DNA of 25,111 nt from Coriobacteriaceae bacterium (GTDB lineage: Bacteria > Actinomycetota > Coriobacteriia > Coriobacteriales > UBA8131), in contig JAAYYH010000144.1 in assembly GCA_012515495.1 (NCBI GenBank), positions 1 to 25,111 on the forward strand, in the 5' to 3' direction. Shown in pieces: positions 7,460 to 15,546 of the stretch. Positions within the stretch are counted from its first letter, which is position 1, and every line of letters begins with the position of its first letter. The notes beneath the pieces were generated by a model. It was not told where the DNA came from and searched no databases. It saw nothing but the letters and a program-made list of their open reading frames with translations. A program made the translations under genes and the position numbers.

Positions 7460-8370
7460 TATAATCCCTCACCATAGCCAAAACGACGTATCTGCGAGGC
7501 ATCCTTGCGCCACCCTTTTCTGACTTTGACACGTAAATCGATGTAAACGCGTTCTGCCAGGAAGCGCTCCAGATCCTCTCTCGCCTGGGTTCCTATCGCT
7601 TTGACCTTCTCGCCCTGCTTGCCGATGATCATGCCCTTTTGCGATTCGCGCTCAACGTAGATGGTTGCGTATATCGAATAAAGCCTGCGTTTGCTGTCGT
7701 GTTTCAGTTCATCGACTTGAACACCAACAGCATGCGGCACTTCGTCGAAGGTCGAGATAAGGATCTTCTCACGAATGAACTCGGCGATGATCACCTCAAG
7801 TGGTTGATCAGTAGTGGTGTCAGCAGGAAACCAGCGCGGCCCCTGTGGGAAAAAAGCAGTTACGGTTTCCACAAAACTAGTGATATTCAAACCTGAAACT
7901 GAGCTGAGAACCACGATCGCATCCCAATTCAGATGTTTCTTCGCAGCTTCTATCTGAGTTTCGGCCTGCCCTTCTCTGGCTAGGTCGGCTTTTGAGATCA
8001 CCAGGACCTTTTTCGCTGGGATCTTGGCGATTAGCTGCATGATCCAGATGTCTCCCCTACCAAGCGGTTTGGAGACATCGATCAACAGCGCGATAACGTC
8101 GACTGATTCAAGACTCTTTGCTGTCGATCGATTGAGTTCCTCTCCGAGGGCATCTATCGGCTTATGCAGCCCAGGCGTATCAACCAAGATGAGTTGGTAG
8201 GTATCGCTGTTGAGTACCGCTCGGAAGCGATGCCGGGTGGTTTGAGGGACCTGTGAGGTGATTGCCACCTTCTTGCCGATAATAGCGTTAATCAACGTCG
8301 ATTTACCGGAGTTTGGTCGTCCCACCAAGGTGACGAAACCGCTTTTAAACTGGTTGGGGTCAGTGGTCAT
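7459..8370 (-). CDS. era: GTPase Era
   Basis: Era is an essential GTPase that binds the 3' end of 16S rRNA and checks 30S maturation. The 303-residue protein has G1 GRPNSGKS (17-24), G2 near PQTTRHR (42-47), G3 DTPG (64-67) and G4 SKAD (126-129), where the textbook motif is NKxD; Ser or Thr at the first position is, from memory, common in actinobacterial Era. The C-terminal KH domain contains GMIIGKQGEKVKAIG at about 246-260. The ATG start is three bases after dgkA, and the stop shares its last base with recO. The gene clusters with ybeY and rsmE, which also act on 16S rRNA. Confidence 0.97.
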   Translation of the reverse strand: MTTDPNQFKSGFVTLVGRPNSGKSTLINAIIGKKVAITSQVPQTTRHRFRAVLNSDTYQLILVDTPGLHKPIDALGEELNRSTAKSLESVDVIALLIDVSKPLGRGDIWIMQLIAKIPAKKVLVISKADLAREGQAETQIEAAKKHLNWDAIVVLSSVSGLNITSFVETVTAFFPQGPRWFPADTTTDQPLEVIIAEFIREKILISTFDEVPHAVGVQVDELKHDSKRRLYSIYATIYVERESQKGMIIGKQGEKVKAIGTQAREDLERFLAERVYIDLRVKVRKGWRKDASQIRRFGYGEGL

Positions 8371-8373
8371 GTT

Positions 8374-8772
8374 CTATCCGATCAATCGAAACAAGGCGTG
8401 TAGATAGATAATCGATCCGCCGATAACGGCAGTGATGGCGAGGATCAGCACCATGCCGGCACCGACATCCTTGATAATCTTCGCCAGAGGATGGAACTTT
8501 GGAGAAACCAAATCGATCAGAGTCTCCAAAGCGGTATTCAGCATCTCGAAGGCGAGCACCAATCCGATCAAGATGAGTATCGCGACCCACTCCAAAGCTT
8601 GTAACTGCAGCCCCAAGGCTGCCAGAATCGCCAAGACAGCGACGATAAGGTGGATACGCATATTGCGTTGAGTCGTTATCACTTGGAAGATTCCCTGAAA
8701 AGCATAGCCGAAACTCGCCGTCAGCGACCTGGAGCGTTCAAGATCGGTTGCTTCCGGCGTTTTATGTTTCAT
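8374..8772 (-). CDS. dgkA: Diacylglycerol/undecaprenol kinase, DgkA family
   Basis: A small trimeric integral membrane lipid kinase. In Gram-positive bacteria this family phosphorylates undecaprenol, feeding the lipid carrier pool for the cell wall. The 132-residue protein has three hydrophobic segments (about 41-57, 62-80, 104-127) and the signature FEMLNTALETLID with Glu76, Asn79 and Glu83 in the E-x2-N-x3-E spacing of the catalytic motif, plus AKIIKDVGAGMVL after it. Its ATG overlaps the ybeY stop by four bases (ATGA), and era follows after three bases. The substrate (undecaprenol or diacylglycerol) is inferred from lineage rather than seen. Confidence 0.92.
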   Translation of the reverse strand: MKHKTPEATDLERSRSLTASFGYAFQGIFQVITTQRNMRIHLIVAVLAILAALGLQLQALEWVAILILIGLVLAFEMLNTALETLIDLVSPKFHPLAKIIKDVGAGMVLILAITAVIGGSIIYLHALFRLIG

Positions 8773-9242
8773 CCATCAGCCTTCTTATTCAGATACTGAG
8801 CCCATGCAGCGAGGAGCCTGTCTTCCTGCGCTTCCATTGCCTCGGCGTCAGCATCAACGAGATGATCGTATCCCAGCAAGTGTAAGATGCCGTGAGTCTC
8901 TATCAGGAAGAGCTCCTGCTTTAAGGTAGAACCGAAGTCCAGAGCATGTTGTCTGGCTATAGATGGCGCGATGACGATGTCTCCAAGCAGGAAGACCTCC
9001 GGTTTAAGGACGTTCAGTTCAGCATCTGCCAGATCATCGCATTCAAAGGAGAGCACATCAGTGGCGGCATCTTTACCACGAAAATCAAAGTTGAGCTGCC
9101 TGATCTCGTCCGCAGTGACAAAGGAGAGAGAGAGCTCCAGGTTCTCAGGCGCATCCTGATCCTGTAAGACAAACAGGGCAAGCTCCTCCAACTCCTCCTC
9201 GGGCAGTTGTTCTCCGCTGCGGTTATCGATACACACAAGCAT
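8769..9242 (-). CDS. ybeY: Endoribonuclease / rRNA maturation factor YbeY
   Basis: YbeY is a zinc-dependent endoribonuclease needed for 16S rRNA 3'-end maturation and 70S quality control. The product is 157 residues with the metal-binding motif HGILHLLGYDH, whose three His fall at 117, 121 and 127, and upstream the family segments LNFDFRGKDAATDVLSF and LLGDIVIAP. The frame also opens at a GTG at 9248, but AGGAG lies only two bases from that codon and eight from the ATG at 9242, so I prefer the ATG. It follows phoH closely and overlaps dgkA by four bases. The phoH-ybeY pair is conserved across many bacteria. Confidence 0.95.
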   Translation of the reverse strand: MLVCIDNRSGEQLPEEELEELALFVLQDQDAPENLELSLSFVTADEIRQLNFDFRGKDAATDVLSFECDDLADAELNVLKPEVFLLGDIVIAPSIARQHALDFGSTLKQELFLIETHGILHLLGYDHLVDADAEAMEAQEDRLLAAWAQYLNKKADG

Positions 9243-9244
9243 GA

Positions 9245-10213
9245 TCACTGCTCCTGTTCTGCCTGCGAATACGCAGCGACGATCCTCTGGACGAGCGAAT
9301 GCCTCACCACATCCTTACCCGTTAAGTCGATAAATGCGATATCTTCCAATCCTTCAAGTATCGAGCGTACGCTTTTCAGGCCCGAAACCTTTCTGGGCAG
9401 ATCAAGTTGGGTGATGTCGCCGGTGATAACCATCTTCGAACCAAAACCAAGCCGCGTGAGGAACATCTTCATCTGGTCAGGCGTAGTGTTCTGCGCTTCA
9501 TCTAAAACGATGAAGCTGTCATTGAGTGTGCGTCCGCGCATATAAGCGAGAGGCGCGATCTCGATAACCCCCTGATCTATCAGTTGATTGCCTTTCTCCA
9601 TATCCGTCATATCGAAAAGGGCATCGTAGAGCGGGCGGATATAGGGATCAAGCTTCTCCCCTATCGTCCCTGGTAAAAAGCCCAGAGATTCACCGGCTTC
9701 GACCACCGGTCTGGTGAGGATGATCCTGGCGACTTCCTTGCGCTTCAATGCGGCGACCGCCATAGCCATAGCCAGATAGGTCTTCCCGGTGCCAGCCGGT
9801 CCGATACCAAAGGTGACCGTATTGCCACGGATGGCAGTAACGTAGCGCTTCTGTCCCGCAGTCTTAGCTCTGATAGCCTTACCACGATACGTCAGGAGGA
9901 TATCCTCTCGAAGTATCGACGGGGTGAACTCGCCATTCCTGATCAAGTCAATCGACTGCACCAGTGACTCCAAGGTGATTTCCTGTCCGCCTTCGGCCAT
10001 TTTGATCATATCCGCGAACAAAGCCGTGAGGATCTGGATCTCCTCGGCCTCGCCACTGATGTCGATATGATCACCGCGTAAAGTGATCCTGGCGTCAAAA
10101 CGCTCTTCAATCGCTCGTAGGAACGCGTCGTTGACCCCGACAAGACGCGTGACATCTAAATCGTCCGGGATGGTGAGAGATATCTGCGCAAAATCCAAGC
10201 TGACTCCTGTCAC
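9245..10213 (-). CDS. phoH: PhoH-like ATPase (YbeZ type)
   Basis: A P-loop ATPase of the PhoH/YbeZ family, thought to work with YbeY on RNA; its exact activity is unsettled. The 322-residue frame has Walker A GPAGTGKT (138-145), the Walker B-like segment IVLDEAQN (235-242), ILTRPVVEAGESLGFLPG after Walker A, and the sensor-like VITGDITQ. The start is uncertain. The GTG at 10213 has only a distant GGGAGG, about 12 bases away, while a TTG at 10198 has AGGAG five bases before it and may be the real start, giving 317 residues. The gap to mtaB is three bases with GTG or 18 with TTG. The stop lies just before the ybeY start, so coupling is likely. Confidence 0.93.
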   Translation of the reverse strand: MTGVSLDFAQISLTIPDDLDVTRLVGVNDAFLRAIEERFDARITLRGDHIDISGEAEEIQILTALFADMIKMAEGGQEITLESLVQSIDLIRNGEFTPSILREDILLTYRGKAIRAKTAGQKRYVTAIRGNTVTFGIGPAGTGKTYLAMAMAVAALKRKEVARIILTRPVVEAGESLGFLPGTIGEKLDPYIRPLYDALFDMTDMEKGNQLIDQGVIEIAPLAYMRGRTLNDSFIVLDEAQNTTPDQMKMFLTRLGFGSKMVITGDITQLDLPRKVSGLKSVRSILEGLEDIAFIDLTGKDVVRHSLVQRIVAAYSQAEQEQ

Positions 10214-10216
10214 TGG

Positions 10217-11449
10217 TTACAGTACCCTCCCTGTCATAAGATTATCATTATATGCGCAGAATTGCATTCGCAATACATCGCCTGCTTCACTTCTGATTGG
10301 CACTTGGACACGGTGATAACTCTCAGACATACCAAAGCCACGTTTCTCAATCAGAACCGTCTCTATTGTACCAATCCTTGCGATTGCATCTTGTTGCCGC
10401 ATCCGAATCGCGAGATCATTGAACATCTGGGCGCGGCGAGTCTTCTCAGCAGCCTCTATCTGGTTGGCCATGGTTGCCGCCGGAGTACCGGCACGTGGAG
10501 AATAACGGAAGATATGCATCTTAGAAAAACCAATGCGCTCGCAGAATTGGAGTGACTGTTCGAATTCTGCCTCACTCTCACCTGGAAAGCCGACGATGAC
10601 GTCGGTTGTCAGCGCGATCCGCGGCAGGTTTGACCTCAGCCGCTCAGTGAGCTCTTGGTAAAAGGCACTATCATATGCCCTGTTCATCCGAGCTAGGATC
10701 GTATCACTACCAGATTGCAATGGCAGATGGAGATGAGCGCAGATCCTCTCCCCTCCTGTAGCGATCTGATCGATTAGATCTGAATCGATATCGGGAGGCT
10801 CGATCGATGACAATCGGAATCGCAAACCTACTGTCGATCGACATAGCAGGTCCAATAAGCCGGATAAGTTCAAACCTGAATCGTCATAGCGGCCGAGATT
10901 GATCCCCGTCAGGACGATCTCGTGCACTCCAGACTCCTGCGCCGCCTTGACCTCAGTGAGGATATCCGTTGCGACTACTGATCGCGCTGGTCCTCGGGCT
11001 GTAGCGACGATGCAATAACTGCAACGATTGTCGCAGCCATCCTGTATCTTGACTGCCATCCGCGTGGGAAATCCGGCGCCTGTGCGCCGTGGTGTGTCGC
11101 ATATACCATCATCGCAACCGAGGTACTTTGCAGCGATTTGCGTTGCTGCCTGTTTATCAGCGATAACCAACACTTTTTCGCCTAGGGAGGTGAACATCTC
11201 CGGGGCGATCACGGTTGCACAGCCGGTGACGATGACAACGGGATCATCTCCCGTCGTTAAAGCCTGTCTGACAGCTTTACGCGCCTTCCTGTCGGCTTCT
11301 GCAGTAACAGTACAGGTATTAATCACCACAACGCGTGCTTGCTGTATAGGAGCGCTGGTGGCGCCTCTGGATATGAGATCTGCCGTGATTCGATCAGATT
11401 CCACTCGATTGACCTTGCAGCCAAGGTTGTGGACAAAAAACCTCATCAT
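10217..11449 (-). CDS. mtaB: tRNA t6A37 methylthiotransferase
   Basis: MtaB is a radical-SAM enzyme that adds a methylthio group to t6A at position 37 of tRNA. The 410-residue product has the N-terminal MTTase domain with Cys11, Cys46 and Cys77 for the auxiliary Fe-S cluster, the radical SAM CxxxCxxC at Cys139, 143 and 146 (CDNRCSYC), and LTGINLGRYD and HLHLPLQSGSDTILARMNR, which fit MtaB rather than MiaB. A TRAM-like C-terminal region (IGTIETVLIE) follows. The ATG overlaps the rsmE stop by four bases. The rsmE-mtaB order is the same as yqeU-yqeV in Bacillus subtilis, supporting the call. Confidence 0.93.
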   Translation of the reverse strand: MMRFFVHNLGCKVNRVESDRITADLISRGATSAPIQQARVVVINTCTVTAEADRKARKAVRQALTTGDDPVVIVTGCATVIAPEMFTSLGEKVLVIADKQAATQIAAKYLGCDDGICDTPRRTGAGFPTRMAVKIQDGCDNRCSYCIVATARGPARSVVATDILTEVKAAQESGVHEIVLTGINLGRYDDSGLNLSGLLDLLCRSTVGLRFRLSSIEPPDIDSDLIDQIATGGERICAHLHLPLQSGSDTILARMNRAYDSAFYQELTERLRSNLPRIALTTDVIVGFPGESEAEFEQSLQFCERIGFSKMHIFRYSPRAGTPAATMANQIEAAEKTRRAQMFNDLAIRMRQQDAIARIGTIETVLIEKRGFGMSESYHRVQVPIRSEAGDVLRMQFCAYNDNLMTGRVL

Positions 11450-12246
11450 CCACCATTTCCCAGATGACCCAGCTCGTAGAGCACGAGCGCACTTGCGACC
11501 ACTGCGGCAGTTTCAGTACGTAAGATAGTGTTTCCTAGCGTTGCCACGATTGCCCCATGTTGACGCATACAATCGACTTCAGAGACAGAGAAACCACCTT
11601 CTGGTCCGATGAACAACGCGACTTTCGGAGAAGCTCCATCTGTCAGTGACTGCTTCAGGGCATCTCGTATCGAAAGCCCGCCCGTCTCTTCCCAACAGCA
11701 GATCAAAACATCGTATCCGCTCAGCAGTGCCAATGTCTGCTCAAGTCCTATCGGTTCATGGATATCCGGCACGGTCAGTTGTCCAGACTGCTCGGCAGCA
11801 GAGATGGAAATCCGCTGCCAACGCTCGGTTCTGGCATGTTTTCGTTGATCATCCAACCGGATGATCGATCTTTGACTGCTAAGTGGGATGATTGTCGAGA
11901 CTCCCAGTTCTGTGACCTGTCGGATTGTCGTATCCATGCGATCCGTTGCGGAGATTCCCTGAATCAACGTCAATTTGTGTCTTGATTGGATCTGCTCTGT
12001 GCGGCAGATACGCACGCGGGCAGGTATTCCTCGCCTCTTTGCCGATTCGACGACTTCGAACAACGCAGCATTCTGATCGGCAAAACTAATCCAGAACTGT
12101 TCGCCGACAGTCAAGCGCTGCGCCAGCATATGTGCTTGTGTCTGCTGCTCGACATCAAGACTGTAGACTCCTTGACGATAATCGGAAACGGAGCGCAGGG
12201 CTTGTTCGAGAAGCAGACGACTATGAAAACACGGCAGGGCGGACAT
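11446..12246 (-). CDS. rsmE: 16S rRNA (uracil-1498-N3)-methyltransferase
   Basis: RsmE methylates N3 of U1498 in 16S rRNA in assembled 30S subunits. The 266-residue protein has an N-terminal PUA-like part followed by the SPOUT knot with ISAAEQSGQ (148-156; the last residue is usually Arg), FIGPEGGFS (212-220) and LGNTILRTETA (237-247), the SAM-binding knot. Length is slightly above the usual ~245. The gap to dnaJ is three bases and no clear ribosome binding site is visible, so re-initiation from dnaJ is plausible. The mtaB start overlaps its stop. Confidence 0.94.
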   Translation of the reverse strand: MSALPCFHSRLLLEQALRSVSDYRQGVYSLDVEQQTQAHMLAQRLTVGEQFWISFADQNAALFEVVESAKRRGIPARVRICRTEQIQSRHKLTLIQGISATDRMDTTIRQVTELGVSTIIPLSSQRSIIRLDDQRKHARTERWQRISISAAEQSGQLTVPDIHEPIGLEQTLALLSGYDVLICCWEETGGLSIRDALKQSLTDGASPKVALFIGPEGGFSVSEVDCMRQHGAIVATLGNTILRTETAAVVASALVLYELGHLGNGG

Positions 12247-12249
12247 GGT

Positions 12250-13371
12250 TTAGGAGAGCGCGTCTTTGATGCGTTGCATGGTACTGCGCTTACTATTGAC
12301 CTCATCACCGAATTCAGCAGCAAGCTCTTCTAGCAGCTCCTGTTGACGCTTTGTCAGGCTCTTGGGTATCAGCACATCGATATGGGCGTAGAAGTCACCT
12401 CGTGTATCGCGCCGAAAATGCGGCAGGCCCTTTCCGCGTACCCTGACCATTTGCTCGTTTTGGCACCCTGCTGGTATGACTACCTCAACCATCTCGTCCG
12501 GCAAGATCCCCTCAACTTTCAAAGTCGCTCCCAGAGAAGCCTGAGTGATGGAGATCTGGTAGCGTAGATGCAGGTTGTCACCATCGCGTTTGAATACTGG
12601 ATGAGAATCGACTCGCACTGTTACGATCAGGTCACCAGCGACTGCACCGTGCATTCCCGCTTCGCCATAACCGGAGAGTCGCAGCTGTTGGCCATCTCTG
12701 ATGCCTTTGGGTATCTCAATGGTGATTCGCTGTCTGTCAGGTAGGCGTCCTTGTCCCTCGCATTCCGGACAAGGTAGGTCGATAGTATGGCCGGTGCCCC
12801 CACAATCCGGACAGGTGCTTTGCGTCTGCATGTCACCGAGGAATGTCCTTTGGATGCTGATCACCCTACCGCTGCCTTGGCAGCTTGGGCATTCAACTGT
12901 CTGACCACCTGGGCCAACGCCACTGCCGCCACAGGTCTCGCACGGTGCCAGACGGTCGTAGACGATCTCCTTCTTGGCTCCGTTCGCCACTTCTTCCAAG
13001 GTAATGCGCAAACCTACGCCCATGTCACGGCCTTCTTTGCGAATCGCGGCCCGACCCTGAGCGGCTCCGCCAAAGAAAGAACTGAACAGGTCACCCATGC
13101 CGAAACCGCCACCGAACAGGTCGCTGAAATCGACATATTGATAACCGCCACCGTTTCCGTTCACGGTGCCGAAGCGATCGTATTGTGCTCGCTTGTTTGG
13201 ATCGGAGATGACGTCGTAGGCTTCATTCAACTCTTTGAAGCGTTCCTCTGCATCGGCTTCCTTATTGACGTCAGGATGTAACTGGCGTGCTTTCTTATGG
13301 AAGGCTTTCTTGATCTCTGAATCGGAGGCGTCTTTAGAGACACCGAGAATCTCGTAGTAATCCTTGGGCAC
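12250..13371 (-). CDS. dnaJ: Chaperone protein DnaJ
   Basis: DnaJ delivers unfolded clients to DnaK and stimulates its ATPase. The 373-residue protein is a full type I Hsp40: a J domain (about 1-68) with HPD at 32-34, a Gly/Phe region (about 72-105), four CxxCxGxG zinc repeats at 144-151, 161-168, 187-194 and 201-208, and the C-terminal substrate-binding and dimerisation domains. The start is GTG with AAAGGA seven bases upstream. It directly follows hrcA without grpE or dnaK, an arrangement common in Actinomycetota, where a second DnaJ usually sits with dnaK elsewhere. prmA, which often follows dnaJ in Firmicutes, is absent here. Confidence 0.97.
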   Translation of the reverse strand: MPKDYYEILGVSKDASDSEIKKAFHKKARQLHPDVNKEADAEERFKELNEAYDVISDPNKRAQYDRFGTVNGNGGGYQYVDFSDLFGGGFGMGDLFSSFFGGAAQGRAAIRKEGRDMGVGLRITLEEVANGAKKEIVYDRLAPCETCGGSGVGPGGQTVECPSCQGSGRVISIQRTFLGDMQTQSTCPDCGGTGHTIDLPCPECEGQGRLPDRQRITIEIPKGIRDGQQLRLSGYGEAGMHGAVAGDLIVTVRVDSHPVFKRDGDNLHLRYQISITQASLGATLKVEGILPDEMVEVVIPAGCQNEQMVRVRGKGLPHFRRDTRGDFYAHIDVLIPKSLTKRQQELLEELAAEFGDEVNSKRSTMQRIKDALS

Positions 13372-13395
13372 TAATCTATCCTTTCGTGCCGTGCA

Positions 13396-14127
13396 TCAAT
13401 TGGTTTCCAGTATCTTTGAAGCAGTGCTGACTGCCAGTATAGCCCGTCGGTAGTCCAAGCGTGTTGGGCCTACCACCGCAACTACACCATCGGTTCTATC
13501 CTTACCATAACTCGAGGCTATCAGCGAGAAAGCCGATAATTGCGAATCTTTGTTCTCCCCACCTATCCTGATTACAACCCCGGGACGACGCATCACGGTT
13601 GCCAGCAGCGAAAGCACATCAGTATGGTTTTCCAACAACTGAAGCAACGGTAGGACAAGACGTGCATCTTTGAATTCCGGCTGTTCGAGCAAAGCAGGTA
13701 TTCCTCTATGGAATATTGTCTTGCTCATTGTGGGAGCCCAGAGCAGAGCCAGACAGCCAGTGAAACTGGATAGTGAGAGCAACATCCCCCAGTGACGGGT
13801 CTCCATGTATTGCTCAGAGGAGAACAGTGACCATTGCCGATAACCAGGTGTGCCAAAGTCTGGTGTACTACGCAGAGATGTGGGGTTTAAAAGCAGGCTG
13901 TTGACAACAATCCGATAGCCGGCATCGGTGGGGATGCGACCAGCTGAGGTATGTGGCGAAAGGGCGTAACCGGCTTCCTCCAGTCCCATCAACTCATTGC
14001 GTACTGTAGCAGAGGAATACCCTAAGGCATAACGTTCAACAAGGGTATTTGAGCCAACAGGAACAGCGCTGACGATATACTCATCAACCAAAGCCTGCAG
14101 TACCTTATGTTGTCTAGATGAGAGCAC
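13396..14127 (-). CDS. hrcA: Heat-shock repressor HrcA, shortened central domain
   Basis: HrcA represses chaperone genes by binding CIRCE operators. The N-terminal winged helix is well conserved: LSSRQHKVLQALVDEYI, VPVGSNTL, YSSATVRNELMGLEEAGYA and SPHTSAGRIPTDAGYR. The C-terminal part is also typical (ALLEQPEFKDARLVLPLLQLLE, VIRIGGEN, VVGPTRLDYRRAI). Between them, after LSSFTGCLALLWAPTMSK, the sequence passes straight to IFHRGIPALLEQPEF. Compared from memory with B. subtilis HrcA (~343 residues), about 95-100 residues of the GAF-like and inserted dimerisation region are missing, in frame. I choose the GTG at 14127 (243 residues) because MLSSRQ matches the family N-terminus and AAAGG lies five bases before it; an ATG at 14169 would add 14 residues. 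dnaJ follows 24 bases later. Confidence 0.88.
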   Translation of the reverse strand: MLSSRQHKVLQALVDEYIVSAVPVGSNTLVERYALGYSSATVRNELMGLEEAGYALSPHTSAGRIPTDAGYRIVVNSLLLNPTSLRSTPDFGTPGYRQWSLFSSEQYMETRHWGMLLSLSSFTGCLALLWAPTMSKTIFHRGIPALLEQPEFKDARLVLPLLQLLENHTDVLSLLATVMRRPGVVIRIGGENKDSQLSAFSLIASSYGKDRTDGVVAVVGPTRLDYRRAILAVSTASKILETN

Positions 14128-14233
14128 ATGAACCTTTCTGTCACGCGCGTGCCGGTTAAGACATACCATCAGCTACCGTTTGCCCAGAACTGTAGCGCAT
14201 GACTACCCGGCGTGCGGATAACAAGAGCTTATG

Positions 14234-14260
14234 TTAGCAGTCCCAACCGGCGAATGCCAG
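14234..14260 (-). promoter_or_regulatory. Degenerate CIRCE-like operator upstream of hrcA-dnaJ
   Basis: The CIRCE consensus is TTAGCACTC-N9-GAGTGCTAA. The plus strand here reads TTAGCAGTC, nine bases, then GAATGCCAG: eight of nine and six of nine matches with exact spacing. It lies 107 bases before the hrcA start. TTGGGA inside it followed after 17 bases by TGTTAT (minus strand, near 14225) could be a weak promoter overlapped by the operator. Confidence 0.55.
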
Positions 14261-14337
14261 AAGCCAGTCTATCCGTAAATGAATTGTCACTCTGAGCGCA
14301 TCATCCGGAATAGTACGACAGCAATATCTCACATTGG

Positions 14338-15546
14338 CTATACCTGGATGCCATCTGAATCCACTGAAGCCCAGATTCGCCCGTAGAGCTCGTTGCCGAG
14401 CAACCAGCCACGCGCTGTAGGCTGATAACGTCCGTCCAAGACCTTGGTCAAACCGAGGGTTACCAGCTCGGCGAATACCGACTCGATGCTTGGAATCAAG
14501 CTCTGAGCAGACCTGACATCCTCGATCGAGACACCCCGCGACATACGCATTCCCAGCATCAGATCCTCGGCTCGTGATTGGGCGGGAGCAAGCCGCTCAA
14601 CTACTTGACCTGCCAACAACCGTTCTCGATTGTCGCCGAGATTGCGCATGCCGGCTGCGCCTTTTCCTAGGCCCAGATACGGTATGCCACTCCAATACGA
14701 GATATTGTGTCGACACTGATAACCCGGCTGTGCGTAGGAGGCGACTTCATAACGGGCGAAGCCTTTAGAAGGTAAAATCTCGGCAGCTATCTGCATCATC
14801 TCGGCCTGCAGATCGTTATCGGGAGGCCTGGCTTCGCCTGAGGCGATCATCGCTGACAATGGCGTATCCTCCTCAACCGTCAAGGGGTAGACGCTGATGT
14901 GGGTGACACCGGTCTCAACAGCGCTCTCGATGCTCTGCTGCCAGCTGCGGATGGTTTGTTTGGGAATGCCACAAATCAGATCGATGGCAACGTTATCGCA
15001 ACGCTCACGGATCATTGTGATCGCATCACGAGCCTGTCGCGAATCGTGACCTCTCCCCAACCAGCGCAGCTCGCTGTCCACGAAGCTTTGAACTCCCAGC
15101 GAGAAGCGATTGACACCCAAAGAGTACAGGTCGCGCATCATGGCTGATGTCAACGATTCCGGATTAGCTTCGAGAGTGAATTCGCTGTTGTCGTTGAGAT
15201 TGATACTCAGCGACAGAGTGTAGACCAGATCTACCAGTCTACCATGACCGAAGTAGCTGGGTGTGCCACCTCCGATATAGATCGTCTCTATCGAACCAAG
15301 CAAGCCTTCGCGTGTCGCCTTGCGAATCTCGCGGATCAGATGATCGCGATATTCATCAAGTTCAGGAGAATCCGAGGCAATAGCTCTGGTAGTGAAATCA
15401 CAATAGATACAGCGTCTCGAACAGAACGGAATATGGATATATAGCCCCCGATAATCGCTTCTGGGAGCATCAGTACCCACCCAACTGGAACCTGATTGTT
15501 GGTCATGGTTTTCCACCAAGTCGATATGTCGACTATCACAGGTCAT
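14338..15546 (-). CDS. hemW: Radical SAM haem chaperone HemW
   Basis: HemW is a radical-SAM family protein that binds haem and passes it to client proteins; it was long annotated as oxygen-independent coproporphyrinogen oxidase. The 402-residue protein has the cluster motif CSRRCIYCDF (Cys42, 46, 49) with Phe51 where HemN has a fourth Cys, which is the HemW pattern. GGGTPS is at 92-97, and HNISYW in the C-terminal half is another HemW hallmark. About 34 residues precede the usual YIHIPFC start, longer than average. The ATG has GGGAG four bases before it and overlaps the dusB stop by 11 bases. lepA-hemW-hrcA order is widely conserved; here dusB sits between lepA and hemW. Confidence 0.94.
   Translation of the reverse strand: MTCDSRHIDLVENHDQQSGSSWVGTDAPRSDYRGLYIHIPFCSRRCIYCDFTTRAIASDSPELDEYRDHLIREIRKATREGLLGSIETIYIGGGTPSYFGHGRLVDLVYTLSLSINLNDNSEFTLEANPESLTSAMMRDLYSLGVNRFSLGVQSFVDSELRWLGRGHDSRQARDAITMIRERCDNVAIDLICGIPKQTIRSWQQSIESAVETGVTHISVYPLTVEEDTPLSAMIASGEARPPDNDLQAEMMQIAAEILPSKGFARYEVASYAQPGYQCRHNISYWSGIPYLGLGKGAAGMRNLGDNRERLLAGQVVERLAPAQSRAEDLMLGMRMSRGVSIEDVRSAQSLIPSIESVFAELVTLGLTKVLDGRYQPTARGWLLGNELYGRIWASVDSDGIQV

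Noticed and set aside
7981..8010. Era G4 motif SKAD as a sign of a non-functional GTPase
   Set aside because: Ser or Thr in place of Asn at this position is tolerated in related Era proteins, and all other G motifs and the KH domain are intact.
11028..11528. Plus-strand open frame of 166 codons over mtaB and the rsmE end
   Set aside because: It is the complement of two well-supported overlapping genes and has no recognisable domain.
12787..13281. Plus-strand open frame of 164 codons opposite dnaJ
   Set aside because: It is a shadow of the zinc-finger and Gly/Phe coding region of dnaJ; no start signal or homology pattern.
14170..14337. A small gene or terminator in the hemW-hrcA gap
   Set aside because: No open frame with a ribosome binding site and no stem followed by a T run was found. 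The CIRCE-like site is the only structure I can support there.
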